Source of the DNA: Prorocentrum cordatum
Lineage: Eukaryota > Sar > Dinophyceae > Prorocentrales > Prorocentraceae
NCBI GenBank assembly: GCA_963575745.1
Contig: CAUYUJ010002723.1
Location: forward strand, 1 to 64,000
Direction of reading: 5' to 3'
DNA: 64,000 nt
Position numbers and translations under genes: made by a program. This document shows, piece after piece, positions 52,335 through 63,930 of the stretch (within the stretch, counting starts at the first letter, position 1; every line of letters starts with the position of its first letter). Below the pieces are notes generated by a model. It did no database searches. It was given only the letters and a program-made list of their open reading frames with translations, and was not told the origin of the DNA.

Positions 52335-52560
52335 TATGGATCGTCTCCTGGGTCCGGTCTTTTGAGGCGCCTTTTTTGGGACTGGGGGGGTCTGGTTCAC
52401 TAGTTCGCTTTCTTTGCAATTGGGGCTCAGGGGTCAGGTCTAAGAAGGCGCCCCGTCGAAGAGGCGCCCCGTCGAAGAGGGGGGTCTGGAATATCAGGTC
52501 GCATTTGGAGGGGGTCCGGTTTTTTAGGGGGGGGGTCGATTAATAAGGGATTTGGAGCAG
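52335..52560 (+). repeat. Noncoding dispersed element, plus-strand copy
   Basis: Inverted relative to 17440-17640. Shared ordered blocks: ATCGTCTCCTGGGTCCGGTC, CGCCTTTTTTGGGAC, GGTCTGGAATATCAGGTCGC, GGGGGTCCGGTTTTTTAGGG, GGGTCGATTAATAAGGGATT, TTGGAG. Contains a local 17-bp tandem (CGCCCCGTCGAAGAGG) absent from the other copy. Confidence 0.75.
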
Positions 52561-52904
52561 AGCAGGCCCAACGCTAAGCGCCGAGCCTACCCTCTACGAG
52601 GCGGTGGACGTGGCTCGCGACCAGCGAGGACCTCGTCCCTGAACCGAGCCTGGCTCGACGAGGCAACCCCTCCACACTGCGCAAGGAGCTTGCGCCAGGT
52701 CGGGGCCTCGATCTGACAGTGCGCCGCGCATCGGCGGCAGACAAGAAAGCGCCAGCAGGCTGCACAATATGCCCTTTGAACAGGAAGGTACCGGGGGGCT
52801 CCATCGGGGACTTAGCGGGGCCAAATCTGACATCCTACCCCTTCCACCCATCCCTCCCCATGGTGCCGATTCCCCAAACAGTGCCTGCACTTCTCGATAC
52901 TCTT
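52561..52904. other. No recognised feature
   Basis: Nothing identifiable. Confidence 0.4.
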
Positions 52905-53390
52905 CTGTATTCTAAAGAACTGGGCCCAGGTGTCGGCTCGGCCGCCTTGTTGTCGCCGTCGCCGCTTCGTCGCCGCCCGTCGTCTGGGCCGCAGTGCTGG
53001 GTCCTCCGCCTTGCTGTCGCCGTCGCCGCCCCCGGCTCCGCCTCGTCGCCGCCCGTCGTCTGGGCCTCGGTGTTGTGACCGCCGTGTTGTTGTCGCCGTC
53101 GCCACCCCGTCGCCACCACGTCGCCGGCCGTCGTCTGGGCCCCAGTGTCGAGTCCGCCGCCCTGCTGTCGCCGTCGCCGCTCCACTGCCGCCTCGTCGCC
53201 GCCCGTCGTCTCGGCCCCAGTGCTGGGTCCGCCGCCTTGTTGTCGCCGTCGCCGGCCCACTGCCGGCTCGTGGCCGCCCGTCGTCTGGGCCCCCGGTGTC
53301 GGGTCCGCCGTCCTGTTGTCACCGTTGCCGTCCCGTCGCCGCCCCGTTGTTGCCTCGTTGCCGCCCGTCGTCTAGGCGTTGCCTGGCTCT
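52905..53390 (+). repeat. 75-bp tandem array, about 6 units
   Basis: CGTCTGGGCC-type markers fall at 52981, 53057, 53132, 53207, 53282 and 53368, a 75-bp period. Units read CGTCGCCGCCCGTCGTCTGG, then GCCGCCTTGTTGTCGCCGTC. Because 75 is divisible by three, long frames stay open on both strands, but they are not taken as genes. Confidence 0.9.
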
Positions 53391-53976
53391 GCTCCGAGAC
53401 TGCACAACATAGAGTGCACACCAGCACAACAGATCTTGCATCACATTGACTGCATTACATTGATTGCACCACATAGAGTGCATAAGACAAATTGCTGGAA
53501 ACACACTGTTTGGGATCAATGGTGGCAAACATGTGTTCTCTAGCCGCGGCCGCGTGTCCTAGCGAACCTGGAATTCCAAAAAAAACCCATCGTGTTATGC
53601 GCAATCGGACATGGTGAGCTGCGTACATGGGAAGTGGTGGACGATCAGGAGGAGGAGCAGGATGGTAAGGAAGGAGGAGGAGCAGGACGATCAGCAGGAG
53701 GAGGATGAGGAAGGAGGAGGAGGAGGACGAACAACAGCAGCAGGAGCTGGAGTAGAAGGGGCGGGAGGGGCAAGATGGCCCAGGAATGGCGGAGGGGGGT
53801 AAATCAGATGGTCGACAACGGTTAAAGAGCATTCGGATCCAGAAAAGCGGCCCGCGCTGGAGCGAGAGCGCCACTCTTAAACGACTGGAGCAGAGCGCCG
53901 ATCCAAACATGAGGCTCACTTCTCCAGCGGGTGCACACTTTGTAATACCGAACACGATCGGATTGTGAACAATATC
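53391..53976. other. Short TGCA-rich repeats and GGA tract
   Basis: 53405-53490 repeats ACATAGAGTGCA/ACATTGACTGCA motifs. 53640-53765 is GGA-rich. No gene recognised. Confidence 0.5.
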
Positions 53977-54224
53977 GTGAGACATCACTCCGAAGGTAAG
54001 TCACCGCATGGGAAAGCACCTGGAAGCAATCCTCACGGTCGTCCTCGTGACTGCGGAGTTTCTCTTCCTGTCTCTTCATCGCAATTCTCCGCTTCGCAAT
54101 TCTCCGCTTCACTCCGAAGGTAAGTCACCGCATGGGAAAGAACCTGGAAGCAATCCTCGTGGTCGTCCTTGTGACTGCGGAGTTTCTCCTCCTGTCTCCT
54201 CGTCGCAGTTCTCCGCTTCGCAGT
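53977..54224 (+). repeat. 124-bp tandem duplication
   Basis: Two copies start CACTCCGAAGGTAAGTCACC (53987 and 54111) and continue GCATGGGAAAG(C/A)ACCTGG, TTCTCCGCTTCGCA(A/G)TTC. Each contains AAG|GTAAGT, a splice-donor-like motif, but no coding context is evident. Confidence 0.9.
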
Positions 54225-54294
54225 TCTCCGCCTCGCCCCGGCGGAGGCCCGCCTCCCGCCCTCTGCTCTGCATCCGCCTCGTTCTCCTGCGTCT

Positions 54295-54420
54295 GTCCCC
54301 CCATCCTCCTCCTCCTCCTGCTCCTCCTGCTCCTCCTGCTCCTCCTGCTCCTCCTGCTCCTGCTCCTGCTCCTTCTCCTCCTCCTCCTCGTCGTCCTCCT
54401 CCTCCTCCACCTCATCCCAC
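54295..54420 (+). repeat. CTC/CTCCTG microsatellite
   Basis: CTCCTGCTCCTG and CTCCTC repeats. Confidence 0.95.
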
Positions 54421-54539
54421 GTCTCACTTGCAAGGGCGCGCACGTCGGCTTGCCTTGGCGCCGTTGCCGCCACGACTGGCGGCCCCGCTCGAGGCATCCT
54501 CAACATTCAGTCCCCGGGGGCCCAAAGTGGCAACAGGCA

Positions 54540-55835
54540 CAGGTTTTAGGACGAGCGCCTCGGATTACTGATGTAAAGACCCACATGGAGGGGGTCTCGC
54601 CAGAAATTCCCCCACGATTCACTTACAGACGAGGCTCCCGCTCGAAATGTCCTGAAGACTCCGGCCACAGGAGCCCAAGGGTGGCGACAGTGAAAGGTTG
54701 TAGGATGACCGCCTGAGATTACTAGCATAAAATACGGGCTCCGTTGGGATGGAGCTCTCGCGCGAGACTTCGTCGCGATTCATGACGAGACTGCCGCTCA
54801 AGATTTCCCAGAGGTTCAGGCCCCAGGAGCCCAACAGGTGATAATGGCTACAGGTTTGTAGGACGTCGGCCTCGGATTACTAACATGAAGCGCTGGCCCT
54901 GTAGGGACTTCTTCAAGAGTCAGGCCCCAGGAGCCCAACAGTGACGACAGTAGCAGGGTTGAGGATCACTGCCTTGGATTACCAGCATGGAGCGCGGTCT
55001 CCATACGGAGGAAGCTCCCGCTCGAGACTGCCTCGCGGTTCACTCACAGCGGAGGCTCCCGCTCGAGATTTTTTCAAGGTTCGGGCCCCAAGGGCCAAAC
55101 TGTGATGTTTGTTCAAGGATTTAGGATGACCGCGTACGGGCCCCATCGGGAGGGATCTCCCGCTCGAGACTGCTTCGCGATTCATCCACAGACGGGGCTC
55201 CCGCTCGAGACGTACTCAAGACTCGGGGCCCAGGAACCCCAAAATGGCGACACTTACAAGTTTTAGGGTGACCGTCTCGGACTGCTAACATGAAGTGCGG
55301 GCCCTTCTAGGGGGGGGGGGCTTTCTCACGAGACTTCCTCTCCATTCACTCTCAAACGAAGCTCTCGCTCAAAACTGTTTTAAGATTCAGGCACCAGGAG
55401 CCCCAAAGTGATGACAGCTGCATATAATAGGATGTCCGTCTCGGATTACTAAAATGAGGCACTGGTCCTATGGGAACTCCTTCAAGATTCAGGTTTCAGG
55501 AGCCCAACAGTGATGATAGATGCAGGTTTCAGGAGGACCGCCTCGGATAACGAGCATGAAGCGCGGGCTCCATTGGGAAGAGGCTCGCGCTCGAATCTTC
55601 CGCGCGATGCCCCATACGAGGCTACCGCTCGAGATGGTTTCGCGATTCTGCCCGCAGGGGCCCAAACGTGACGACAGGTTGAAGGTTTTAGGATGACCGC
55701 CTGAGACTACTGATCTGAAGTGCGGGCCCCACAGAGCGGGAGTTCTGCTCGAGTCTTCCACGCTATTCGCTCACAGTCCAGGATCCCGTTCGACATTTCT
55801 TCAAGATGGGCGGGTGAGTGTGTGGGAGGGTGTGC
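54540..55835 (+). repeat. ~165-bp tandem array, about 9 degenerate units
   Basis: Each unit has GGATGACCGCCTCGGATTAC, CATGAAGCGCGGGC, GAGGCTCCCGCTCGAGA, TTCAAGATTCAGGCCCCAGG and AGCCCAACAGTGACGACAG. The GGATTAC marker recurs at about 54562, 54718, 54877, 54973, 55120, 55276, 55450, 55545 and 55708. Spacing alternates between ~155-175 and ~95, so some units are deleted forms. No ORF. Confidence 0.9.
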
Positions 55836-55839
55836 AATG

Positions 55840-55856
55840 ATGGTGTCGGTGATGAC

Positions 55857-55899
<43 letters not shown>

Positions 55900-56446
55900 G
55901 TGGTGATGATGATGGTGATGGTGATGGTGATGGTGATGACGATGATGATGGTGGCGGTAATGAAGATGACACTTATGGAGATGATTGTAGATGGTAGTCA
56001 CGCCGTGCTAATAGTGACGACGATGGTTGCGATGCGGATGACATGATCGTGATGATCATGCGAATGATAATGGTGATAGCCATTCAATCATGTGAATGGC
56101 AAAGGGGGTGTCAGGATGATTGTACGGGGCGTCCAGAAAATGCAAGACCCCATTTAGGGTGTCAGGAGCAAGAACGCGTGAGGCCTCCTCAGGGTGAATA
56201 CGTGACTGAGTGCGTGTGTGTGGGTAAGTGCGCGATGATGATGGCGATGGTGGTGATGGTAATGATGGTGATGATAATGATGCTGATCATAATGACACGG
56301 TGGTGCTGATGATGATGACGATGCTGCTGTTGATGATGATTATGCTGCTGTTGATGTTGATATCGGTGATGATGATTATGGTGATCATGACGATGATGAT
56401 GCTGATGCTGGTGATGCTGATGATGATGGTGACGATGTTGATGGCT
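55840..56446 (+). repeat. GAT/ATG microsatellites flanking a short unique stretch
   Basis: 55850-55975 and 56230-56440 are (GAT)n-type repeats. 56050-56220 between them shows nothing recognisable. Confidence 0.85.
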
Positions 56447-57115
56447 GATCCCACGGCTTGGCGTAAATGTCACACGTTGAAGGCTGAACTTACAAGCAAC
56501 CACTACTCTCTCAACGGCCGGCTCAAACTTCTCCACGGAACGATCACCCCGACGGTTCTTTATGGGTGCTAAGCTTGGACCATTACAAAAGAATTCGAAC
56601 AACGGTTGTGGAAGACTCAACGGCAGATGCTCCGGATGATCGTGCGCATGCCACGTCGCATGACCAACGCAACCACGCCGATACAACAACGCCCTCCTGA
56701 CACTGACGCGCTGTCTGGTGAGAGCGCCCACAGTGACACGCACTGCCACGACGCCCAAACCAATACTAGCGACGATGACGACACCACAACGCCCTCCTCT
56801 ACGCCATGTGACATTCCTCAAGCAGAAGTGGAAGAGTCCTGGGCGGACTGGATCCGACGATCCACGCACGCCGCAGAAGAGAACCTGAAGCGGCTCAATA
56901 TCGACGACTCGACAACGTTAGCACGAAGGCAAAAATGGAGGTGGGTGCGGCACCTCGCAACGACGGAAGCCGCCGAATGGGCGAAACGTGCTTTACAGTG
57001 AACACCGGAACAGGACATCAGGTGCAATGCAACCCGCCGAACAGGACGGCCCAAACAAAAATGGATACACGATTTGAAGCAATTTGTGCATGGCGTGCAA
57101 CGACGCAGCTACGGC
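56447..57115 (+). pseudogene. LINE C-terminal fragment with two nonsense codons
   Basis: A single frame, read through TAA (56570-56572) and TGA (56999-57001), gives WRKCHTLKAELTSNHYSLNG, RLKLLHGTITPTVLYGC, then after the TAA AWTITKEFEQRLWKTQRQML, RMIVRMPRR, an acidic Asp/Thr-rich insert, SWADWIRRSTHAAEENLKRL, RRQKWRWVRHLATTEAAEWA and, past the TGA, RTGRPKQKWIHDLKQFV. This is the conserved post-RT region of LINE polyproteins: RLRLF..TVTP..LYG, R..QRKMLR, W..RR.H and GRP..RW. The TGA stands where a Trp is usual. No RT catalytic part is present because the fragment abuts a GAT microsatellite, so it is a 5'-truncated insertion with only point mutations since. Confidence 0.82.
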
Positions 57116-57269
57116 AACAAGCTTATCGGGCTTGATTGTATCACCATCATCCCCATCATCCGTCACACCTTCACACATACTTGGTATTGCTTCAACGAAT
57201 GTGGGGAACTCTCCAAGATGGCTTCGTGCGCCGACATTAATCGTGGCACGACTCCCGATTCCCCGACTC
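57116..57269. other. No recognised feature
   Basis: Short unique stretch following the LINE fragment. Confidence 0.4.
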
Positions 57270-57880
57270 CGGAGGCACGACTCCCGATCAGCTCGCTGAC
57301 ACGAATGGCGATTCCCCGACTCTGGCGGCAGTTCTACGTCTCTCCGACTACGGCTCCGACTCCGGCTCCCATCTTTCCCACTCCAGCTTTCCCATCCCAT
57401 CTCTCCGACTCCTGCTCCGACTTTGGCTCTCCCATATCATCCCTCCGTTTCCGGCTCCGATGTTGGCTCCCGTTTTGTCCGATTCCGGCTCTCCCATCTC
57501 ATCCTTCCGACTCCGGCTCCGACTCTGGCTCCCATTTTTTCCGACTCCGGCTCTCCCATCTCATCCCTCCGATTCTGCCCCCGACTCTGGCTCCCATTTT
57601 TCCGACTCCAGCTCTCCCATCTCATTTTTCCGACTCCGGCTCCGACTCTGGCTCCAATTCTGGGTCCCAATTTTCCGACTCCAGGTCCTATCCCATCTCT
57701 CCGACTCCGGCCCCGATTCCTATTTCCATCTCTCCGACGGTGGTCCCGAGTTTGGTCAAATGTATTCGACCGTGGCAGTACGTGTGGTTCTTCTTCTCCG
57801 ACTGCGGCTTCGTCACCCACTCCCATCTTTCCGACCCGGCTGCCATTTCCCGACCCCGGCTTCTGAGCGGTGCCCCGGCG
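57270..57880 (+). repeat. CTCCGACTCCGGCTC minisatellite
   Basis: ~600 bp of 12-18-bp CTCCGACTCYGGCTCYCAT units with higher-order ~60-bp periodicity (CATCTCATCCCTCCGATTC spacers). Produces Ser/Asp/Pro-repeat frames. Confidence 0.85.
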
Positions 57881-57915
57881 CCCTCCCGCCGTTCCCTCGT
57901 AGGTGCCTCGACGCG

Positions 57916-57971
57916 GGCTCTTGTCTTGTCTTGTCTTGTCTTGTCTTGTCTTGTCTTGTCTTGTCTTGTCT
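57916..57971 (+). repeat. (TCTTG)n pentanucleotide repeat
   Basis: Eleven perfect TCTTG units. Confidence 0.97.
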
Positions 57972-58190
57972 GATGATGTTGATGCTGGTGATGATGATGG
58001 TACTGCTGTGAGTAGTGATGGTGATGTTGATAGCGATGACGTTCGATGGTCATGTTGAGATGCTGATCGTGACGATGATGATGGTGACGATGATGGTGGT
58101 GATGAGATGGCAGTGACGTTGAGGAACGATGGTGGTAGCGATGATAACGGTGATGGTGATGGTGATGGTGATGACGTAAAAGGAGGAGAG
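57972..58190 (+). repeat. GATGGT-type microsatellite
   Basis: Irregular GATGGTGATGAT repeats, similar in type to those at 55.8-56.4 kb. Confidence 0.8.
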
Positions 58191-59040
58191 GAATAGTGTG
58201 CTGTCCTGCGCGGGGATGCCCAGAGAAAACACGACCCCCACTTAGCATGTGGGGAGAACAACGTTTGAAATCTTGTTTGTCAAACAGGCGCGGAGAGGGC
58301 GGGCTACATATCGACGAAGGCAGGGGAGAGAGGACATTTGCATTCATAATTTGCAGTGTACAGAGAATGAAGAGGAGGAAGGAGGGATGAGAGGAAGGAG
58401 GAGGAGATAGGGAGGCTGGAGGAGGAGGAAGAGGAGGGGGAGGAGGAGGGAGAAGGGAAGGGAGGGCGCTTTTCGAGGTTTCCAGCGGACCTGTGGCCAG
58501 GGGGCTCTCGTCCCCCTCTGTCTCCACCACTCCTTGCCTTTCCATCGCAGTGCCTTCCCCTGCCTCCTCCCCCCCTGCGTTCCCCAGTCCTCCGTCCTCT
58601 TCTCCCTCCCGATCCCCGCCTCCCCGTCCCAGTCCTCCCGTCTGGTCCCGCCTCCCCCTCGCCCTCCGCTTTCTTCCTCCTCCTGCTCCCGCTGCTCCTC
58701 GCCTTCTTGCGCTCGCCCATGTCCTGATCACCCTGCGCCTCTCTCTCTCCTCGCCCGTCCCCTCCCCCGTCCCGCTCCCGCTCCCGATCATCACTGCGCC
58801 GTTGGCCCTTCCGCCCGCAGCACTCGCGCGCGCCGCATCCCTTCGCAGCTCCGCTCTGCCAGGCGCGCGGCGCGCGCGCGCCCAGGGCGCGCCGCTCGGC
58901 GCGCCCCTCGGCGACGGATGCGTCAGGCGCCCGCCGCGGCGGCGTCCGCATGGGACCGCGCCCCCGCCGCCAGCTTCGCCCCCGAGGCCGAGGGCAGGGA
59001 ATGCGCACCCACAGCGACGGCGGCGACCCAGATCTCCACA
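58191..59040. other. No gene supported
   Basis: GGA-rich 58370-58470, then C/T-rich DNA with Pro/Arg/Ser-biased frames. No motif. Confidence 0.45.
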
Positions 59041-59046
59041 CGACAC

Positions 59047-59094
<48 letters not shown>

Positions 59095-59103
59095 CGACGG
59101 CTA

Positions 59104-59135
<32 letters not shown>

Positions 59136-59140
59136 ATATG
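59041..59140 (+). repeat. (GAC)n microsatellite
   Basis: Near-perfect GAC/CGA repeat with GGC interruptions. Confidence 0.95.
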
Positions 59141-59356
59141 GTTTTTGTCCATGGGCGTTCTTTCCTCGGTCTCGGCCCCCCGGGGCCCGCCGCCGGGCCC
59201 CCAACTAGACGGGCCCGGGGCGACGCGCGGGCCCCGTGGAGAGGGGCCCGGGCCTCCGAGGCGGCGCCCCGACGGAGCCCGGTCCGCGGATGCCCGGGGG
59301 GCTGCCGGCGACGACGACGTCTTCGTTGCTCGGGAGCCTCGGGACGGGGGTCAATT

Positions 59357-59620
59357 GGGCGCCCGAGTTATCCGGGGTAACTCGGGTCCGGGGTAACTCG
59401 TGTCCGGGGTAACTCGGGTTCGGGGTAACTCGGGTTCGGATTCCCGAAAAAAAGGAACCCGAGTTAGCCCTGACCCGAGTTACCCCTGATGAATTGGGGC
59501 TCTGGGCGCCCGAGTTATCCGGGGTAACTCGGGCCCGGGGTAACTCGGGTTCGGATTTCCGAAAAACGAACCCGAGTTAGCCCTGACCCGAGTTACCCCT
59601 GATGATTCGGGGCTCTGAGT
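59357..59620 (+). repeat. 147-bp repeat (two copies) with TAACTCGG hairpins
   Basis: Copy 1 (59357-59503) and copy 2 (59504-59620, ~30 bp shorter) each contain several GGGGTAACTCGGG units and a GAACCCGAGTTA block that pairs perfectly over 12 bp with TAACTCGGGTTC across an A-rich loop (TTCCCGAAAAAAAG). TGACCCGAGTTACCCCTGAT ends each copy. The symmetry suggests a foldback element. Confidence 0.88.
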
Positions 59621-60162
59621 CAATGCGAACGGGGGTCAGCCAGGGCACCCGATCCTGCAGGATCCTGCGAAGGCCCCCTCTGGCTGACCCGGGTTCGCGA
59701 GCCGCGCGTGGCCGCGAGGCGGCCGCGCCCATTGGCTGGCCCGGGTTTGCGAAGACCTGCGTTGCAGTTTTTTGTGTCCTGCATTTCAGTTTTTAGTTTC
59801 CTGCTGACCCGGGTCTGGATTGACCCGGGTCAGAAGATCGCCGATGCTGGATTCTCGTGTTTGGTTTGTCGGAGTCTGGAGCATATACATTACCAGTGGC
59901 GGGCTGCCCTTCAATCCTGGGACCTGGTGAGGGTCGGGGACGACGTCGGGGTCGTGTGGTGTACACTGGCTTCCGCATGTTCCAGGGGGAACAGCGACAA
60001 ATGCATACACCAGGATCCCGTATACACCAGGATCCGCTTTCCTGTGCGAGTTTCGGTGCGGCGCCGGACAAAGCTTCGGTGTATAGAGTGCGGTTCCCTA
60101 GTTTGTTCCTTCCTGGAGTCGAAAACGACAATGCATATACATATAGAGAAACGTTCGGAGGT
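59621..60162. other. Unassigned DNA with GACCCGGGT repeats
   Basis: GGGTCAGCCAGGG...CCCTCTGGCTGACCC (59633-59686) is another inverted repeat, and GACCCGGGT recurs to 59832. 60001-60035 has a CACCAGGATCC direct repeat. No gene. Confidence 0.5.
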
Positions 60163-60242
60163 CGGCGCTGGGCTCCCTCTGGCGGCGCCTCCAGCGCCGC
60201 CTCCGGCGCGCTCCCGCGCGCCAGGGAGGGGGGGCCAGCGCC
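60163..60242. repeat. GC hairpin similar to the window start
   Basis: GGCGCTGGGCTCCCTCTGG and CCAGGGAGGGGGGGCCAGCG are inverted around GCCGCC sequence. Resembles 1-120. Confidence 0.6.
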
Positions 60243-60479
60243 AAGCCAAAGAGATCCGTGCGCGTCTGTTCCTGGTTCCTTCTTGAGATTCTCGCCGCCA
60301 AGGCTGGACGCAGCTAGAAGAAACTGGTCAGAAAGGGCCTTGAGAGAGGTCCGGGGACCGATACTTGAGGAGACGGCGTCTGCACGTCTCTCGAGCTCCC
60401 AGCGCCCTTCCTGGACCACGGAGCCGTCAACAAGCAGCTCAGGCGGAAGCACTGGCCCAGGGAAAATCTCGTAGAGGAA

Positions 60480-61020
60480 CACTGGTCCCGGAGGCTCGCG
60501 AAAACATTCGCAGACAGACACTCACATGCACACATGTGTATGTGTATATATGTGTATATATACATACACTTTCGGGTGTCGCGGCCACGCGCGCGACGAC
60601 GCGGCGAAGTAAAGGTCGGGCGGGGAGGCGCGCGGGGTCAGACCAGCTCACGCAGTGTGGAGGAGCCGACACACACACGCACGCAGTGTAGCCTCCAGCG
60701 GCCAGGTGACGGCGCCGTCGCGAAGCGCGGAGCCGAGACACGCTTGGGCGACTTTACACCTGGCGTAGCAGATGAGTGGACTGGTCGTGGCAGTCGCGTG
60801 CAGACACACACGCACACTCATACACATACACACATTTTCTGACGTCGTGGCCTTGCGCACAGCGTCGAGGCGTAGAAGGTCGGAGAGCAAGAAAGACGCG
60901 CGCGGCCGACACACTCACACTCACACACCCACACACACACACTTTTTAGCGTCGCGGCCCTGCGCGTGGCGACAGGTCGTAGCGCGCGCCCGACTAGGAA
61001 CGCCCGAACCATTCAAGACT
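60480..61020 (+). repeat. CA-rich microsatellites alternating with a ~60-bp repeated block
   Basis: ACACAC tracts at ~60525-60570, 60670-60690, 60800-60835 and 60910-60945 are followed each time by a block like CTTTTTAGCGTCGCGGCCCT or ATTTTCTGACGTCGTGGCCT and then GGTCGNAGNGCG. A degenerate tandem of roughly 110-250 bp. Confidence 0.65.
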
Positions 61021-61345
61021 GCTTAGGGTCCCGCAGCGGCCTGCGGCCATAAGCCATTCGGGCGTGGATGACGGAGGGAGCGGTGGAAGGACGAGGCTAC
61101 GGTGAGGTGGAGGGTGCCGTAAGCCATCCCTGACTGCATGGCGGGGGGGGGGCGAGGAAGCAGCGTGGAGCGACATGAAGACCGAGACCGACCTGGAAAC
61201 CCAAAGGGCGGGGGGGGCACAGCCCGCGCTGCGCAGGTGCCAAGGCTGGCCGACGCCAGCACAAGGGCACGAGGAGCGGAGCAGCAGGGAGGCCGCGAAG
61301 GCTTGGCAGCAGGCGTCGAGCAGCCGCAAAGGCCGCAGGCAGACA
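61021..61345. other. Unassigned GC-rich island
   Basis: No feature recognised. Confidence 0.4.
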
Positions 61346-63345
61346 ACACACACAACACACAGCACACAGCACACACAACACACAGCAAACACAACAACGC
61401 ACACAACATACAACCCACGCACACAACACATGCAACACAGCACACAGCATGCAACACACACAACACACAATCCACAACACACAACACACAACGCACGCAA
61501 CACACAACACACACCACACACGACACACAACACACAACGCACAACACATCACACACACAACCAACACGACCCACACAACCCGTATAACACAGCACACAAC
61601 ACAGCACACACAACACACAACTCACAACACACAACACACAAACTCACATTACACACAGCATGCAACACACAACACAAACACCACACAACAAACAGCCCAC
61701 ATTACACATACCATCCAACACACAACACACACACATACAACACACACAACGCACACACCACACAACACACAACACGCGCAACGCACACCACACAGCACAC
61801 AGCACACATAATACACACCACACACCACACAACACACACGCACCACAACCCACGGCATCCACAACACACAACACACAACACACACAGCACACTCAACACG
61901 CAGCACACACACAACTCACAGCACACACAACACACACAACACACAACACACAACACACAGACAGCAACCCACAACACTAACCAGCACACAACAACGCACA
62001 CCACACAGCACACAACACATAACATACAGCACACACACCAACACCCCACACTGCACACACCACAAACCACACAACACACAACACAAAACAGACACCACAC
62101 ATACACACCACACACAACCCACACAACACACACCATACACAACACACAGCACACAGCCCACACGACACACACCATACGCAACGCACACAACACATAACCC
62201 ACGCAACCCACAGCACACACAACATACACAACACGCAACACAGGACACACACACCACACACGTCACACACAACGCACAAGACACAATACACAACACACAC
62301 ACACACACCTCACGCAACCCACACACACACAACACACGCCCAACACTTACAACACACAACACACACACACCACACAGCACACAAAACACAGCACACACAA
62401 CCAACACACAACACACAACACATCATACAAGTCACAGTACACAACACACACAACCCACAGCACAAACGACACAACACCACACGCCCAACACACGCACACA
62501 ACACACAACACACACAACACACAGCACACACATCACACGCAACACGCACACAACACACACCGCACACTCACAACACACATGACACACAGCACGCACAACA
62601 CACAGCCTTTGCACAATACACACAACACCTATAACCCACAACACATAACACACAACACACAACACACAACACACATCACACACAACACAACGCACTCCAC
62701 ACACACAGCACACAGCGCACACACAACACACTACACACAGCACACACAACACAATAACCCCACACACACACAACAACATACACACAAAACACAACCCACA
62801 CAACACACGCAACACACACGAGCACACAACACGCACTCACAACCCACATGACACACAAATCGCACACCACGCAGCAGACATACGAGACACACACTACACA
62901 TCACACACAACAAACACACAACACACAGCACACATAACGCACAACACACAGTACACACAACACACACACACAACACGCAACACACAACAAACACAACACA
63001 CTACACACAACACAACACACAACACTCAACACACACCCTACACAACACACAGCACACACAACATGCAGCACACACTACACAAAACACACAGCGCACACAC
63101 AACACACACACACACACCGCACAACACCCAACACCCAACATGCACACACCACATACACACATCACACACATCACACACAACACGCAGCACACACCAAGCA
63201 CAACACACACAGCACACACACAACACACAACACACCACACACGCAACGCACACAACACACACAACACAGAACACACAGCACACACCACAATGCACACAAC
63301 ACATACCACGCACGCAACGCACACAAACAACAACCAACCCGCGTT
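61346..63345 (+). repeat. ~2-kb guanine-poor CA-rich array
   Basis: Almost entirely ACACAACACACAGCACACA-type repeats with very few G and T on this strand. The frames are Thr/His/Asn/Gln repeats on plus and Cys/Val/Leu repeats on minus. Not taken as genes. Confidence 0.95.
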
Positions 63346-63714
63346 CCCACAGGCTGCCGTGAGACTTGTGCGGTGTCGCGCGCGCGTTGCAGGTGCGGCC
63401 CCATCACTCCACCTGGAACGGGCTGGTCCACCCACCAGAATCGACAGCGGCATTTTGCAAGGTTGCGTGTGTTGCTCGCAAGGCGTGTGAGTGTCGGTGT
63501 GCCCAATGCCAGGAAGGGGCCGGTCCTGGCGAATGGATGCGACAAGAGCAGCGCGCAGGGTGTGAATTTGGCGTGGGGTGGTTGCGCAGTGGACCGTGCC
63601 CCACCCGCGTGACTCCCCCGCACGTCCACTGCAGCCGGCGTTGCTTGCCGTGGCGCGCAGCCTGAACGATGGTGCGAGGACACGGTTTTGTTTCCTCTTT
63701 GGGCGAGCAGCGAA
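63346..63714. other. Unique island between CA-rich arrays
   Basis: ~370 bp of normal composition with no recognisable gene. Confidence 0.45.
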
Positions 63715-63930
63715 CGAACGAACACAACGCACAACGCACCATACACAGCACACAACACACAACATACACCAAATAACACACAACGCATCACACACAGCGT
63801 GCAATACACAGCACACAATACACAACGCGTATCACACAACACACAGGACACAACGCACAACACGCAACACACAACACACAATGTACAACGCACAACACAG
63901 CACGCAACAAACATTACACAACAGACAGAT
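63715..63930 (+). repeat. CA-rich array, continued
   Basis: The same ACACAACGCACAAC-type repeat as 61346-63345. The window ends in ordinary sequence after ~63930. Confidence 0.9.

Noticed and set aside
53987-54130. AAG|GTAAGT splice donors in the 124-bp duplication
   Set aside because: Present twice only because of the duplication. No downstream acceptor or coding exon is identifiable.
55720-56046. Poly-Met ORF across the GAT repeat
   Set aside because: Pure microsatellite translation.
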